A stretch of 36,730 nucleotides of DNA from Lachnospiraceae bacterium (GCA_030524525.1 JAUNGI010000025.1:1-36730), one strand, 5' to 3'; counted from the stretch's first letter, positions 7,137 through 16,436 are shown. A program made the numbers and translations. Notes: generated by a model not told the origin, from the sequence alone.

Positions 7137-8338
7137 CGACGGAAGAACGGAAAAGGACGGGCTACGAGCTGATCTACCTGACGGCGTGCGCCCTGCACGG
7201 CGCGGAACCGGACGAGGCCGTGACGGCGGGGATGGAGCTTTCAAGAGGATTTCGCCTTGCGCGCGCCCATGCGCTAGGGGCCGTTTACTGTATGGCGCTG
7301 GAGAACACCGCGGCTTATCAGCACGCGGCGCCGGAGCTGCAAAAGAAGATGCAGGAGGCGAAAAATAAGGCGATCCGCAAAAACCTGCTGCTGGACGCCG
7401 AGCGGGAACAGCTTTTTGCATGGATGGACGCCGAGGCGATCTGGCATATGCCGTTAAAGGGTGTTCTGTTAAAAGAGCTTTATCCGAAAGCCGGGATGCG
7501 GCAGATGTCCGACAACGACATCCTGTTTGACGCCGCCGCCCAATCCCGCGTCCGCGATCATATGAAGGCGCGGGGATATACGGCGGTCAGCTATGGAAAA
7601 GGAAATCACGATGTTTATAAGAAGCCGCCCGTTTATAATTTTGAGATGCATACGGCGCTGTTTGGAGCCGCCCACGATCCGCTCTGGCAGGAGTATTACG
7701 CAGACATAAAGGAACGGCTGCTCCGCGATTCGGATACTTCGTTCGGCTATCACTTCCGGGAGGAAGATTTTTATTTGTATTTTATGGTGCACGCCTGCAA
7801 GCATTATTCGACCGGCGGGACGGGGCTTCGCACGCTTACCGACGCCTATGTCTATATCCGCAGCAAGGAGGATCCGGACCGGAGTTATATCGCCGCAGAA
7901 GCGGAAAAGCTTGGGATCTCGGAATTTGAGGAGGCCGTCCGGAGTCTGGCGGAAAAGCTGTTTCGCGCGCCGGTCCTTCTTTCGGAAGCGGAGCTTACGA
8001 AGGAGGAGCAGGAGATGCTTTCCTACTTTCTGTATTCCGGCACCTACGGAACGACCGAAAATCACGTGAAAAACAAACTGGAGCAATTACAGCGGGACGG
8101 GGCTCCGGTCACGAAAAAGACGAAACGGAAATATCTTCTGCGGCGAATTTTCCCCGATATGGAGTGGTACAAAAGCTATGCGCCCTTCTGTTATCGTCAC
8201 AGATGGGCGATCCCGTTTTTCTGGGTTTGGCGTTTGGTGCGCGGCGCGCTGGTAAAGCGGAAGCGGATCGCGGGGGAGCTGGAAGCGGTAAAGAAGACCG
8301 GGGCGGAGCCTCAGCCGGAAAATCTTGCCCGCAAATAA
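7133..8338 (+). CDS. Nucleotidyltransferase family protein (PF14907-like)
   Basis: The 401-residue protein starts at the ATG overlapping the ABC transporter stop codon by 4 nt. Residues about 107-133 show the family core: LKGVLLKELYP, then G-x-R-QMSDNDILF, in which the S-D-x-D pair is the expected metal and nucleotide site of a Pol-beta-type nucleotidyltransferase. The central part has HTALFG and MVHACKHY-type segments, and the C terminus is basic with an aromatic cluster (WAIPFFWVW). This family often sits in operons with PqqD-like proteins, HprK-like kinases and ABC exporters, and accompanies some lasso-peptide clusters as a tailoring enzyme. The acceptor and nucleotide here are unknown. 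The frame extends upstream inside the transporter gene, but that part is a shadow. Confidence 0.82.
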   Translation: MTTEERKRTGYELIYLTACALHGAEPDEAVTAGMELSRGFRLARAHALGAVYCMALENTAAYQHAAPELQKKMQEAKNKAIRKNLLLDAEREQLFAWMDAEAIWHMPLKGVLLKELYPKAGMRQMSDNDILFDAAAQSRVRDHMKARGYTAVSYGKGNHDVYKKPPVYNFEMHTALFGAAHDPLWQEYYADIKERLLRDSDTSFGYHFREEDFYLYFMVHACKHYSTGGTGLRTLTDAYVYIRSKEDPDRSYIAAEAEKLGISEFEEAVRSLAEKLFRAPVLLSEAELTKEEQEMLSYFLYSGTYGTTENHVKNKLEQLQRDGAPVTKKTKRKYLLRRIFPDMEWYKSYAPFCYRHRWAIPFFWVWRLVRGALVKRKRIAGELEAVKKTGAEPQPENLARK

Positions 8339-8371
8339 TGGCATTTTTTACAAAAATGTAAGGAGCGGGGA

Positions 8372-8998
8372 ATGGAAAATATCAAGTGTCTGTTTTTTGA
8401 CGTCGGCTCAACATTGGTAGACGAATGCAAGGCATATGAAAGCAGAATGCGGAGCATTGCAGAGGCGGCAAACGTATCCTATGAAACGGTTTACGAAACC
8501 GCGTTGAGGTTCTATAAGCAGAATAAAAAGGGCGATTTGGAAACGATAAAAAAGCTGAAGGTGGAAATGCCCAAATGGCGCAGCGAATGCGAGGTTCTGT
8601 ATCCGGATGCGGAGGAATGTTTGAAACGGCTGAGCAGGAAGTATAAAATCGGAGTGATTGCCAATCAGTCGCTTGGAACGGAGAAACGGCTGGAGCGGTT
8701 TGGAATCTTGCGCTACATAGATCCGGTGATCGCTTCGGCGGAGGAGGGCGTCGCGAAGCCGGACGAAAGAATTTTTGAGATCGCCTTAAAACGGGCGAAG
8801 TGTAGTCCGGAGCAGGCGGTTATGATCGGGGACAGAATTGACAACGATATCGTTCCCGCAAAAAAGCTGGGGATGAGAACCGTGTGGGTAAAGCAGGGAT
8901 TCGGGAAATATTGGAATATTACCGGCGAAGGGGAACGGGCGGATTATGAGGTAAACCATTTATCGGAGCTTTTGCCAATTTTTATTCCTCCATTGTGA
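8372..8998 (+). CDS. HAD-superfamily hydrolase
   Basis: This 208-residue HAD phosphatase-like protein starts at ATG 8372, with AAGGAG and GGGG upstream. Motif I reads FFDVGSTL: the nucleophile Asp is present, but the Asp two residues later, which normally acts as acid/base, is replaced by Gly. Motif II is ANQS, the conserved Lys lies in KPDERIF and motif III is GDRIDND. A helical cap lies between motifs I and II. Some HAD subfamilies naturally have the DVGST form, so activity cannot be excluded; the substrate is unknown. Codons look more A/T-rich than those of the neighbours, hinting at a different history. An inverted repeat (CATTTTT / AAAAATG, 8342-8358) precedes it. The promoter for the next operon overlaps its stop codon. 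Confidence 0.85.
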   Translation: MENIKCLFFDVGSTLVDECKAYESRMRSIAEAANVSYETVYETALRFYKQNKKGDLETIKKLKVEMPKWRSECEVLYPDAEECLKRLSRKYKIGVIANQSLGTEKRLERFGILRYIDPVIASAEEGVAKPDERIFEIALKRAKCSPEQAVMIGDRIDNDIVPAKKLGMRTVWVKQGFGKYWNITGEGERADYEVNHLSELLPIFIPPL

Positions 8999-9021
8999 TT
9001 TTCAAAAAGGCGTGCTATAAT
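8993..9021 (+). promoter_or_regulatory. Sigma-A type promoter with extended -10
   Basis: TTGTGA (8993-8998, overlapping the HAD stop codon) and a perfect TATAAT (9016-9021) are 17 nt apart, and TGC before the -10 makes the extended TGn motif. It drives the WalJ-like/ACT/UPF0210 group. It also rules out the in-frame ATG at 9020, which lies inside the -10 box, as a translation start. Confidence 0.8.
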
Positions 9022-9097
9022 GTGCGCGGAGGCAAAGCCGGGCGGCGAAAGCTTCGCGGGAAGAGCGGAGCCGACCGGAGAAGAGGGAGGAAGAGTT

Positions 9098-9922
9098 GTG
9101 GAATTCTTCAGCATTGCAAGCGGCAGCAGCGGGAACTGCGTCTGCATCGGCACCGAGGCGGGACGCTTTCTGGTGGATGCGGGGATCAGTACCAAGCGTA
9201 TCGCTGCCGGGCTGCAAACGCAGTGGATTCAGGGAGAGGACATCCGGGGACTGTTTGTCACCCACGAGCACAGCGATCACATTAAGGGACTGCCGGTGCT
9301 TGTAAAAAAATATCGGATCCCGGTATACGGAACGGCGGAGACGCTGCGGAAGATCCGCGCCACGGCGCAGGGGGCCGAGCTGCCGGGCGAGCTGCTGCAT
9401 CCCATCCAAGCGGGAGAAACGCTGCGCTTTGATCGCCTGAAGGTGAAAGCGTTTTCCGTTCCCCACGACGCCGCCAATCCGGTGGCGTACACTTTTTGCG
9501 AAAACGGTACGAAGATCGCGCTTGCGACGGATCTGGGCTATGTGGACGAGTGTATCCTGCGGCAGCTGCGGGACGCAAATCTGCTCTACATAGAATCGAA
9601 TTACGACCGGAATATGCTTCTGGTGGGCATCTATCCCTATCCGCTCAAGCAGCGGATCCTTGGGGAATACGGACATCTTTCAAACGACGATTCCGCCGCC
9701 GTGGTGCGGAGCGTGCTGCACGAAAATTTGAAGGCGGTCGTGCTGGCGCATTTGAGTAAGGAAAACAATTATCCGGAGCTTGCCTATCAGACGATGGAAA
9801 ACGAGCTGCGGGCGTCGTGGCATTACGCGGGGGAGCCGCCGCGTCTGCTGGTTGCAAGGCGGGATGAGCCGACGGAGATGATAACGGTATCTTGCGGCGA
9901 GCCGTGTGTGGGATCGCTGTAA
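9098..9922 (+). CDS. walJ: MBL-fold metallohydrolase, WalJ/YycJ type
   Basis: The 274-residue protein starts at GTG 9098, with GGGAGG 7 nt upstream and the typical N terminus FFSIASGSSGNC. The metal site THEHSDH (H-x-H-x-D-H) comes within the first 70 residues, followed by HDAANPVAY, ATDLG, ESNYD and AHLSKENN, all matching the WalJ/YycJ group of metallo-beta-lactamase hydrolases. In Bacillus the gene belongs to the walRK region and is linked to coordinating cell division with replication, possibly as a DNA exonuclease. Here no walRK is visible. It instead leads an operon with ACT and UPF0210 genes. Confidence 0.85.
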   Translation: MEFFSIASGSSGNCVCIGTEAGRFLVDAGISTKRIAAGLQTQWIQGEDIRGLFVTHEHSDHIKGLPVLVKKYRIPVYGTAETLRKIRATAQGAELPGELLHPIQAGETLRFDRLKVKAFSVPHDAANPVAYTFCENGTKIALATDLGYVDECILRQLRDANLLYIESNYDRNMLLVGIYPYPLKQRILGEYGHLSNDDSAAVVRSVLHENLKAVVLAHLSKENNYPELAYQTMENELRASWHYAGEPPRLLVARRDEPTEMITVSCGEPCVGSL

Positions 9923-9939
9923 AACGGAGGAAAGAAAGA

Positions 9940-10212
9940 ATGAAAAAGGCAATTATTACGGTAATCGGACAGGATCGGGTCGGAATTATCGCCAAGGTGT
10001 GTACCTATCTGGCGGAAACGCAGGTCAATGTTCTGGATATTTCGCAGACCATCGTTTCCGGGTATTTCAATATGATGATGATCGTGGACGTGGCGGACGC
10101 GGCGGTTCCGTACGATACGCTTGGCGAACAGCTTGAGGCGGTCGGAAGCGAAATCGGCTGCATCATTAAGATCCAGCTTGAGGACATCTTCAATATGATG
10201 CACCGCATCTAA
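9940..10212 (+). CDS. ACT domain protein (UPF0237)
   Basis: The 90-residue protein starts at ATG 9940, with GGAGG 9 nt upstream. The sequence is essentially one ACT domain: it begins [16 protein letters not shown], with the Asp-Arg-x-Gly loop typical of ligand-binding ACT modules, and continues with [10 protein letters not shown]. It contains no catalytic domain, so it should be a small regulatory, possibly amino-acid-sensing, subunit. It is 16 nt upstream of the UPF0210 gene. That pairing is conserved across Gram-positive bacteria and suggests joint function, though the ligand is unknown. Confidence 0.9.
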   Translation: MKKAIITVIGQDRVGIIAKVCTYLAETQVNVLDISQTIVSGYFNMMMIVDVADAAVPYDTLGEQLEAVGSEIGCIIKIQLEDIFNMMHRI

Positions 10213-10228
10213 GAGACCGGAGGTAATT

Positions 10229-11593
10229 ATGCTGAACCGAAGTGAAATTTTGGAAACGAACCAGATGATCGAAAAAGAAAATCTGGATGTTCGGACGATC
10301 ACGCTCGGGATCTCCCTGCTGGACTGCATCGACAGCGATCCGGAGCGTCTGAATCGGAAAATTTACGATAAGATCACGACGCTTGCGCAAAATTTGGTCG
10401 CGACCGGAGAGGAGATCAGCCGGGAGTACGGAATTCCGATTGTAAACAAGCGAATCTCGCTCACGCCGATCGCCCTTGTGGGCGGCGCCGCCTGTCGGAC
10501 AAAGGAGGATTTTGTCGCGCTGGCAAAGACGCTTGACCGCGCGGCGAAGGAAGTCGGCGTCAACTTTATCGGCGGCTATTCGGCGCTTGTTTCCAAGGGA
10601 ATGACGGCGAGCGATCGGCTGCTGATGGAGTCGATCCCCGAAGCGCTGGCGGCGACCGAGCGCATTTGCAGCTCGGTGAATCTGGGCTCCACCCGCACCG
10701 GCATCAATATGGACGCCGTGCGGCTGATGGGAACGATCATCAAAGAGACGGCGGAGCTGACAAAGGACAACGATTCGTGCGGCTGCGCCAAGCTGGTCGT
10801 ATTCTGCAATGCGCCCGACGACAATCCGTTTATGGCGGGAGCGTTCCACGGCGTGACGGAGGCGGACGCCGTGATCAACGTCGGCGTCAGCGGACCGGGC
10901 GTTGTGAAAAAGGCGCTTGAGAAGGCGCGCGGCAAGGATTTTGAGGTGCTTTGCGAGACCATCAAAAAGACCGCGTTCAAAATCACCCGCGTGGGACAGC
11001 TGGTGGCAAAGCGCGCTTCCGAGATGCTGGGCGTTCCGTTCGGCATCGTCGATCTGTCGCTGGCGCCGACTCCGGCGGTGGGCGACAGCGTAGCGGAGAT
11101 CTTACAGGAGATCGGTCTGGAATATCCCGGCGCGCCGGGAACGACCGCCGCGCTTGCGCTGCTGAACGATCAGGTGAAAAAGGGCGGCGTAATGGCTTCC
11201 TCCTATGTCGGGGGCTTAAGCGGAGCGTTCATTCCGGTCAGTGAGGATCAGGGCATGATCGACGCGGTCAACGCGGGCTGTCTGACGCTGGAAAAGCTGG
11301 AAGCCATGACCTGCGTCTGCTCCGTGGGACTGGATATGATCGCGATTCCGGGAGCGACGAAGGATACGACGATTGCGGGGATCATTGCCGACGAAATGGC
11401 GATCGGCATGATCAATCAGAAGACCACGGCGGTTCGGCTGATCCCCGTGATCGGCAAGAGCGTGGGCGACACGGCGGAATTCGGCGGACTTCTCGGTTAC
11501 GCGCCGATCATGCCGGTCAATTCCTTTTCGTGCGATACTTTTGTGAACCGAACTGGCAGGATTCCGGCACCGATCCACAGTTTTAAGAACTAG
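10229..11593 (+). CDS. UPF0210 (DUF711, PFL-like) family protein
   Basis: The 454-residue cytosolic protein matches the UPF0210 family along its whole length: start [11 protein letters not shown], central [26 protein letters not shown], a long Gly-rich region, and [18 protein letters not shown] near the C terminus. The family has a pyruvate-formate-lyase-like fold by structure, but the radical-bearing Gly motif of true PFL is not evident and no activating enzyme is near. It is encoded directly after the ACT protein (AGAGACCGGAGG upstream of the ATG), so an ACT-regulated enzyme is inferred. Biochemical function is not established. Confidence 0.9.
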   Translation: MLNRSEILETNQMIEKENLDVRTITLGISLLDCIDSDPERLNRKIYDKITTLAQNLVATGEEISREYGIPIVNKRISLTPIALVGGAACRTKEDFVALAKTLDRAAKEVGVNFIGGYSALVSKGMTASDRLLMESIPEALAATERICSSVNLGSTRTGINMDAVRLMGTIIKETAELTKDNDSCGCAKLVVFCNAPDDNPFMAGAFHGVTEADAVINVGVSGPGVVKKALEKARGKDFEVLCETIKKTAFKITRVGQLVAKRASEMLGVPFGIVDLSLAPTPAVGDSVAEILQEIGLEYPGAPGTTAALALLNDQVKKGGVMASSYVGGLSGAFIPVSEDQGMIDAVNAGCLTLEKLEAMTCVCSVGLDMIAIPGATKDTTIAGIIADEMAIGMINQKTTAVRLIPVIGKSVGDTAEFGGLLGYAPIMPVNSFSCDTFVNRTGRIPAPIHSFKN

Positions 11594-11595
11594 CA

Positions 11596-12735
11596 ATGAA
11601 TACGAGATACGAAGAAGATTATTATTCCATATACGACGAAGAAGACGCCGAGCAGCTCCCGGTTTCCGGTGCCGGAAAGCGGAGAGGGAAACGGAAGAAG
11701 AAAAGACCGATGAAACGGCTGTTTTTTCTGCTTCTGGGCTGTCTTGTCTGTCTGTGTACGGTGGTTTTTGTTTCCGGTTACTGGAAAACGCTGCTCTCCG
11801 AGTTTGCGGGGGATTTTATCTCGGACAATATGAACAGCTTTACCGAGGAGGAACTGAAAAGCACGTTTGAAAAGCCGGCGGTCATTCCCGACGGCTGGCA
11901 GTACGACGAGAACGTCGTCAACGTCCTGCTTGTGGGGATCGAGGGGATCGGAAGCAACGGCGCATATGCCGGACGTTCCGATTCCATGATCCTTGTTTCC
12001 CTTCGAAAGGATACGGGGCAGATTTCGCTTGTTTCGCTGCTGCGGGACACCTACGTTACGCTGCCGGGTCACGGCGGGGTCAAGCTGAACGCCGCTTACG
12101 CCTACGGCGGACTCGACCTGCTGATCGAGACGATCCAGAATACGTGGAAAATCTATATCGACGGCGTTGTCCGCGTGAATTTCGACGAGTTTGAATCGGT
12201 CATCGACACGCTGGGCGGCGTGACGATCTCTCTGACGCAGGAGGAAGCGGACTATCTGAATCGGACGAATTACATTTCCGATAAGAGCAATCGCGTGATG
12301 GTCGCCGGAAACAACCGGATGAACGGCAATCAGGCGCTTGGCTATTGCCGGGTGCGCAAGGTGGGAACCATGGACGGCGACAAGATGGTCTATAACGACT
12401 ACGGCCGGACGACTCGCCAGAGAAAGCTGCTTTCCGCCATATTTGAAAGCTATCGGAATTACAGCAAAACAAAATTACTATCGGTTACAAAGGAGATTTT
12501 AGGGATTCTGACCTGTAGTCTGAACGAGCCGCAGATCACGGAGTGCATCAGCGCGTATCTGGACCATCCGACCGATCGGCTTTTGCAGCATCAGATCCCG
12601 GCGCAGGGGTATTTTACCGGAGAAACAAAAGATTGTGGGGATTGTCTGGTACCGGACTATGAGGCGAATGTTGCGATCCTGCACCATTACCTGTACGGAA
12701 CGGCGCTGCCGGACGGGATAACATTATCCGAGTAA
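11596..12735 (+). CDS. LytR-CpsA-Psr (LCP) family protein
   Basis: The 379-residue membrane enzyme starts 2 nt after the UPF0210 stop. It has an acidic then strongly basic cytosolic tail (about 1-37, KRRGKRKKKR), one transmembrane helix (about 38-58), and an extracellular LCP domain. In that domain RSDSMILVSL, SLLRDTYV and KLNAAYAYGG carry the Asp/Arg residues that bind the lipid-linked pyrophosphate. LCP proteins transfer glycopolymers such as teichoic acids or capsule from undecaprenyl pyrophosphate to peptidoglycan. The ribosome-binding site is poor, so translation may be coupled to the gene upstream. Confidence 0.92.
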   Translation: MNTRYEEDYYSIYDEEDAEQLPVSGAGKRRGKRKKKRPMKRLFFLLLGCLVCLCTVVFVSGYWKTLLSEFAGDFISDNMNSFTEEELKSTFEKPAVIPDGWQYDENVVNVLLVGIEGIGSNGAYAGRSDSMILVSLRKDTGQISLVSLLRDTYVTLPGHGGVKLNAAYAYGGLDLLIETIQNTWKIYIDGVVRVNFDEFESVIDTLGGVTISLTQEEADYLNRTNYISDKSNRVMVAGNNRMNGNQALGYCRVRKVGTMDGDKMVYNDYGRTTRQRKLLSAIFESYRNYSKTKLLSVTKEILGILTCSLNEPQITECISAYLDHPTDRLLQHQIPAQGYFTGETKDCGDCLVPDYEANVAILHHYLYGTALPDGITLSE

Positions 12736-12756
12736 AGATTAGGAGTTGGGGTTATT

Positions 12757-13560
12757 ATGGAAATACAATTATGGCGAGAGATTCTAGAGCCATATTCCTT
12801 GGCGGTCGATGAGCTGCTGATAAAATTCAATCACGTGCAGCGGGCGTTTCAGAAGGCAAACGACTATTGCCCGATCGAGCTGGTGCAGGGGCGCGTAAAA
12901 ACCATCGCCAGCATTCTGGAAAAGGCGAACCGCAAGCACATTCCGCTGGATACGCTGGAGGACCAGATGGGAGATATTGCGGGCATCCGGCTGATCTGCC
13001 CGTTTGTGGAGGACTGCTATGCGGTGGCGGAGCTGATCCGGAGACGCACCGACATGGAGATCGTCTCGGAGGACGACTATATCGCCCGTCCGAAGGAGAG
13101 CGGCTACCGCAGCTTTCACATTCAGATCCGCTATACGGTGCAGACGCTCCGGGAGCCCAAGACCATCTATGCGGAAATTCAGATCCGTACGCTGGGAATG
13201 AACTGCTGGTCCACGATCGAGCATTCCCTACAGTACAAATACCGGGGGAATGTGCCGGAGGAGCTGAGCCTGCGTCTGCAGCATACGGCGGACGGCATGA
13301 TCGCCACCGATCAGGAGCTTTCGTCCATCCGCGACGAGATCCAAGCCGCCAAGGTGATGCAGGCGGAGGAGGATCGGATCGTAGGGGACATTCTTGTGAC
13401 GATCCAGAATCTCTATAAGCTGGCGAGCCGCCGGGAGGCCGTTCGGATGCAGGAAGAATTTTTCCGCATCTATCAGGAACAGAATCTCGATAAGCTGAAA
13501 CACTTTGCAACCGAGCTGGACATTATCGCCGAGGGGTACCGGGCGCAAAGTCTTGTGTAG
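12757..13560 (+). CDS. Small alarmone synthetase, (p)ppGpp synthetase (RelQ-like)
   Basis: The 267-residue protein contains only the RelA/SpoT synthetase domain and no HD hydrolase, TGS or ACT domains. Key motifs are GDIAGIRLICPF, PKESGYRSFH (the GTP-binding G-loop), AEIQIRTLGMNCW and EHSLQYKY, followed by a helical C-terminal part that in this family supports tetramer formation. It makes ppGpp or related alarmones from ATP and GDP/GTP. AGGAG is followed by ATG 12757. Expression with the LCP gene links alarmone control to the envelope, but that is inference. Confidence 0.93.
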   Translation: MEIQLWREILEPYSLAVDELLIKFNHVQRAFQKANDYCPIELVQGRVKTIASILEKANRKHIPLDTLEDQMGDIAGIRLICPFVEDCYAVAELIRRRTDMEIVSEDDYIARPKESGYRSFHIQIRYTVQTLREPKTIYAEIQIRTLGMNCWSTIEHSLQYKYRGNVPEELSLRLQHTADGMIATDQELSSIRDEIQAAKVMQAEEDRIVGDILVTIQNLYKLASRREAVRMQEEFFRIYQEQNLDKLKHFATELDIIAEGYRAQSLV

Positions 13561-13577
13561 GAAACGAAAGGAACCAA

Positions 13578-14981
13578 ATGGGAAATCTGCCGGAAAAATT
13601 TGAAAAACGGATGGAACGGCTGCTTGACGGGGAATTTCCGGATTTCCTGTCAAGCTTTTCGGTAAAGGCGCGCTCCGGTCTGCGGGTCAATACGCTGAAG
13701 ATCTCCGCGGAGGAATTTGCCGGTCTGACGGACTGGGAGCTGCGGCGGATCCCGTGGATCGAAAACGGCTTCTTTTATCCGGAGACGGCGACGCCCTCGA
13801 AGCATCCGTGGTACTATGCCGGTCTGTATTATCTGCAGGAGCCCAGCGCCATGACGCCGGCGAATCTGCTTCCGGTGGAGCCGGGGATGCGCGTTCTGGA
13901 TCTTTGCGCCGCGCCCGGCGGAAAAAGCACGGAGCTGGCGGCGAAGCTGCGGGGCGAGGGCGTGCTTGTGGCGAACGATATCAGCAGCACCCGCGCGAAG
14001 GCGCTTCTGAAAAATCTGGAGCTGTTCGGCGTGCGCAACGCCCTTGTGACAAGCGAGAATCCGGCGGCGCTCGCCGGGCGTTTTCCGGGCTATTTTGACC
14101 GCATTCTGGTGGACGCCCCCTGCTCCGGCGAGGGCATGTTCCGGAAGCAGCCGGCGATCATGAAGAACTGGGAGCAGTACGGAACCGAATACTATGCAAA
14201 GCTGCAAAGGGAGATTTTGCCCCATGCCGTTTCGATGCTGCGCCCCGGCGGTTATCTGATGTATTCGACCTGCACCTTCTCTCCGGAGGAGGACGAGGAG
14301 ACCGTGGACTTGCTGCTGCGGAGCTTCCCGGAGATGCGGCTTGCGGACGCGGTTCCGGCGGAACGGCGGACGGCGTATCGGGAAATGGGCTTTGCGACCG
14401 GACGGCCGGATTGGATGCGGACGCCGCGGGAGGAGATCGCCAAGACCGTGCGGCTCTTTCCGCACCGTTTGGAGGGCGAGGGGCATTTTCTGGCGCTGCT
14501 GCAAAAGAGCGAAGACGCCGGGCAGGGCGCGGGCTTCGTACCCGAAACCGGCTTTGTGCCGGAGAAGCGGCTTCCCGCCGAGCTGAGGGCGTTTTTTGCG
14601 GACTGCGGGGCGCCGGTGGATCTTTCGCGGATCGCCGCAAAGGACGGAAAGTATTATCTGCTTCCGGACGGAATTCCGGAGCTTCGCGGACTGCGGCTCC
14701 TGCGCAGCGGTCTGCTTCTGGGTGAGCAGCGAAAGGATCGCTTCGAGCCGAGTCAGGCTCTGGCGTGCGCTTTGAAAAAGCAGGAATATGCCAACGCCTT
14801 TTCTCTGCCGCCGGAGGACGAACGGGTCGTCCGCTATTTGAAATGCGAGACGATCGAGCTTCCGGAAAGCGTGCCGGACGGCCATGTGCTTTTGTGCGCG
14901 GGCGCTTATCCGCTCGGCTTTGTCAAGAAAAAGGGGAGCGGCGTGAAAAACAGGTATCTGCCGGGCTGGCGCCTGATGTAA
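13578..14981 (+). CDS. RsmF/NOL1-NOP2-Sun family rRNA m5C methyltransferase
   Basis: The 467-residue SAM-dependent enzyme shows motif I LDLCAAPGGKST, motif IV DAPCSGEGMF and motif VI MYSTCTFSPEE. Both catalytic cysteines (DAPC and STCT) are present, as required for cytosine C5 methylation. The N-terminal RVNTLK segment helps bind RNA. After residue 300 come the ferredoxin-like and PUA-like C-terminal domains of the RsmF type, ending KKKGSGVKNRYLPGWR. By family it modifies 16S rRNA cytosines; the exact site cannot be read from sequence. It is followed after 10 nt by the RsuA fusion, forming an RNA-modification group. Confidence 0.92.
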   Translation: MGNLPEKFEKRMERLLDGEFPDFLSSFSVKARSGLRVNTLKISAEEFAGLTDWELRRIPWIENGFFYPETATPSKHPWYYAGLYYLQEPSAMTPANLLPVEPGMRVLDLCAAPGGKSTELAAKLRGEGVLVANDISSTRAKALLKNLELFGVRNALVTSENPAALAGRFPGYFDRILVDAPCSGEGMFRKQPAIMKNWEQYGTEYYAKLQREILPHAVSMLRPGGYLMYSTCTFSPEEDEETVDLLLRSFPEMRLADAVPAERRTAYREMGFATGRPDWMRTPREEIAKTVRLFPHRLEGEGHFLALLQKSEDAGQGAGFVPETGFVPEKRLPAELRAFFADCGAPVDLSRIAAKDGKYYLLPDGIPELRGLRLLRSGLLLGEQRKDRFEPSQALACALKKQEYANAFSLPPEDERVVRYLKCETIELPESVPDGHVLLCAGAYPLGFVKKKGSGVKNRYLPGWRLM

Positions 14982-14991
14982 AAGGATCTTT

Positions 14992-16368
14992 ATGTTGATG
15001 CGATTGGACAAGTTTCTGGCTCAGAGCGGGGGCATGACCCGCAGTCAGGCGAAGGACGTACTGAAAAAAAGAAGTGTGACCGTAAACGGACAGCCCGCCA
15101 CCGACGGGGAGCGAAAGGTCGATCCCGAGAACGACGAGATCCGTCTTGCGGGCGCGCGGCTGGGTGCGGAGACCGAGGAATATTATTTGCTTTACAAGCC
15201 GGCGGGCTGCGTTACGGCGGCCTCGGACGCAAAGGAAAAGACCGTTATGGAGCTGTTTCCGGAGACGGTCCGGCGGCGCTGCCGTCCGGTGGGCAGACTG
15301 GACAAGGACACGACGGGACTGCTGCTCGTCACGAGCGACGGGGCGCTTTCGCATGAGCTGACCTCGCCGAGGCGGCATGTGGAAAAGACGTACCGCGTCG
15401 TTGCGGACGGGAAGCTCGGCGAGGAAGAGAGGCGGCGTTTGCAGACCGGGATCGCCTTTGCGGAATTCACGTCGGCTCCGGCGCTGTACCGGGAGCTGGG
15501 ATATGACGAAAGCGCCGACGAGACCACGGCGCTGCTTACGATCTCCGAAGGAAAGTATCATCAGGTGAAGCGGATGTTCCACGCGGTCGGGAACGACGTT
15601 AAACGACTCTCCCGCGTAGCGGTGGGCGGGCTGCGGCTGCCGGACGAACTGGCGGAGGGCGCGTATCGTAAGGTGACGAAGGAGTGGCTGCTTTCGCGGA
15701 TCTATCCGTCCAAACGCCCGCTCTGGGAAACGAAAAAGGCGGTCATTTTTGACCTGGACGGAACGCTTGTGGACTCGATGTGGATGTGGCGGCGGATCGA
15801 CGAGGAATATTTGGGACGCTTCGGGCTTACGGTACCGGAAGGGCTGCAGCGCAGCATTGAGGGCATGAGCTTTCACGAGACCTCCGTATATTTCAAGGAG
15901 CGCTTTGGACTTCCGGACACTTTGGAGCAGATCAAGGCGGATTGGAACCGGATGGCGTTCCGGCATTATCAAAACGACGTGCGCTTAAAGGACGGAGCCG
16001 CGGAATTTCTTGCCGAGCTTCAGAGGCGCGGCATCCGAACCGGGATCGCCACCAGCAATTCGAGAGCGCTTCTCGAAACCGTTCTCGACGCGCTGAAGCT
16101 TCGCGGCTGCTTTACGAGCATCCATACCTCCTGCGAGGTGGAGCGCGGCAAGCCTGCGCCGGACATTTATCTGCATGTTGCGCAGGCGCTTGGCTGCAAG
16201 CCGGAGGACTGCCTCGTGTTTGAGGATATCCTGCCCGGCGTGCAGGCGGGAAAGGCGGCGGGAATGACCGTCTGCGGCGTGGCGGACGATTACTCGAAGG
16301 AAATGCGCTGGCGCATTCGGCAGGAGACGGACGACTATATCTTTTCGTTCCGGGAGCTGCTTAGGTAA
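14992..16368 (+). CDS. RsuA-type pseudouridine synthase fused to a HAD phosphatase
   Basis: The 458-residue protein has two enzymes in one frame. Residues 1-60 are an S4 RNA-binding domain (RLDKFLAQ) and about 60-240 the RsuA/RluB/RluE/RluF catalytic domain with GRLDKDTTGLLL (catalytic Asp) and GKYHQVKRM. From about 245 to the end is a HAD phosphatase of the beta-phosphoglucomutase-like type: VIFDLDGTLVDSM, ATSNS, RGKPAPD and FEDILPG, all catalytic residues present. RsuA enzymes are normally about 230-250 residues. The join is short (SKRPLWETK). The HAD half may act on a metabolite rather than RNA. AAAGGATC supports ATG 14992 over 14998. Confidence 0.92.
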   Translation: MLMRLDKFLAQSGGMTRSQAKDVLKKRSVTVNGQPATDGERKVDPENDEIRLAGARLGAETEEYYLLYKPAGCVTAASDAKEKTVMELFPETVRRRCRPVGRLDKDTTGLLLVTSDGALSHELTSPRRHVEKTYRVVADGKLGEEERRRLQTGIAFAEFTSAPALYRELGYDESADETTALLTISEGKYHQVKRMFHAVGNDVKRLSRVAVGGLRLPDELAEGAYRKVTKEWLLSRIYPSKRPLWETKKAVIFDLDGTLVDSMWMWRRIDEEYLGRFGLTVPEGLQRSIEGMSFHETSVYFKERFGLPDTLEQIKADWNRMAFRHYQNDVRLKDGAAEFLAELQRRGIRTGIATSNSRALLETVLDALKLRGCFTSIHTSCEVERGKPAPDIYLHVAQALGCKPEDCLVFEDILPGVQAGKAAGMTVCGVADDYSKEMRWRIRQETDDYIFSFRELLR

Positions 16369-16436
16369 GGATTTAAGATTTTCGGCGCGGCGCTTCGCAG
16401 GAACACGCTCCGCTATCGGAGGAAGGCAGGAAAAGC

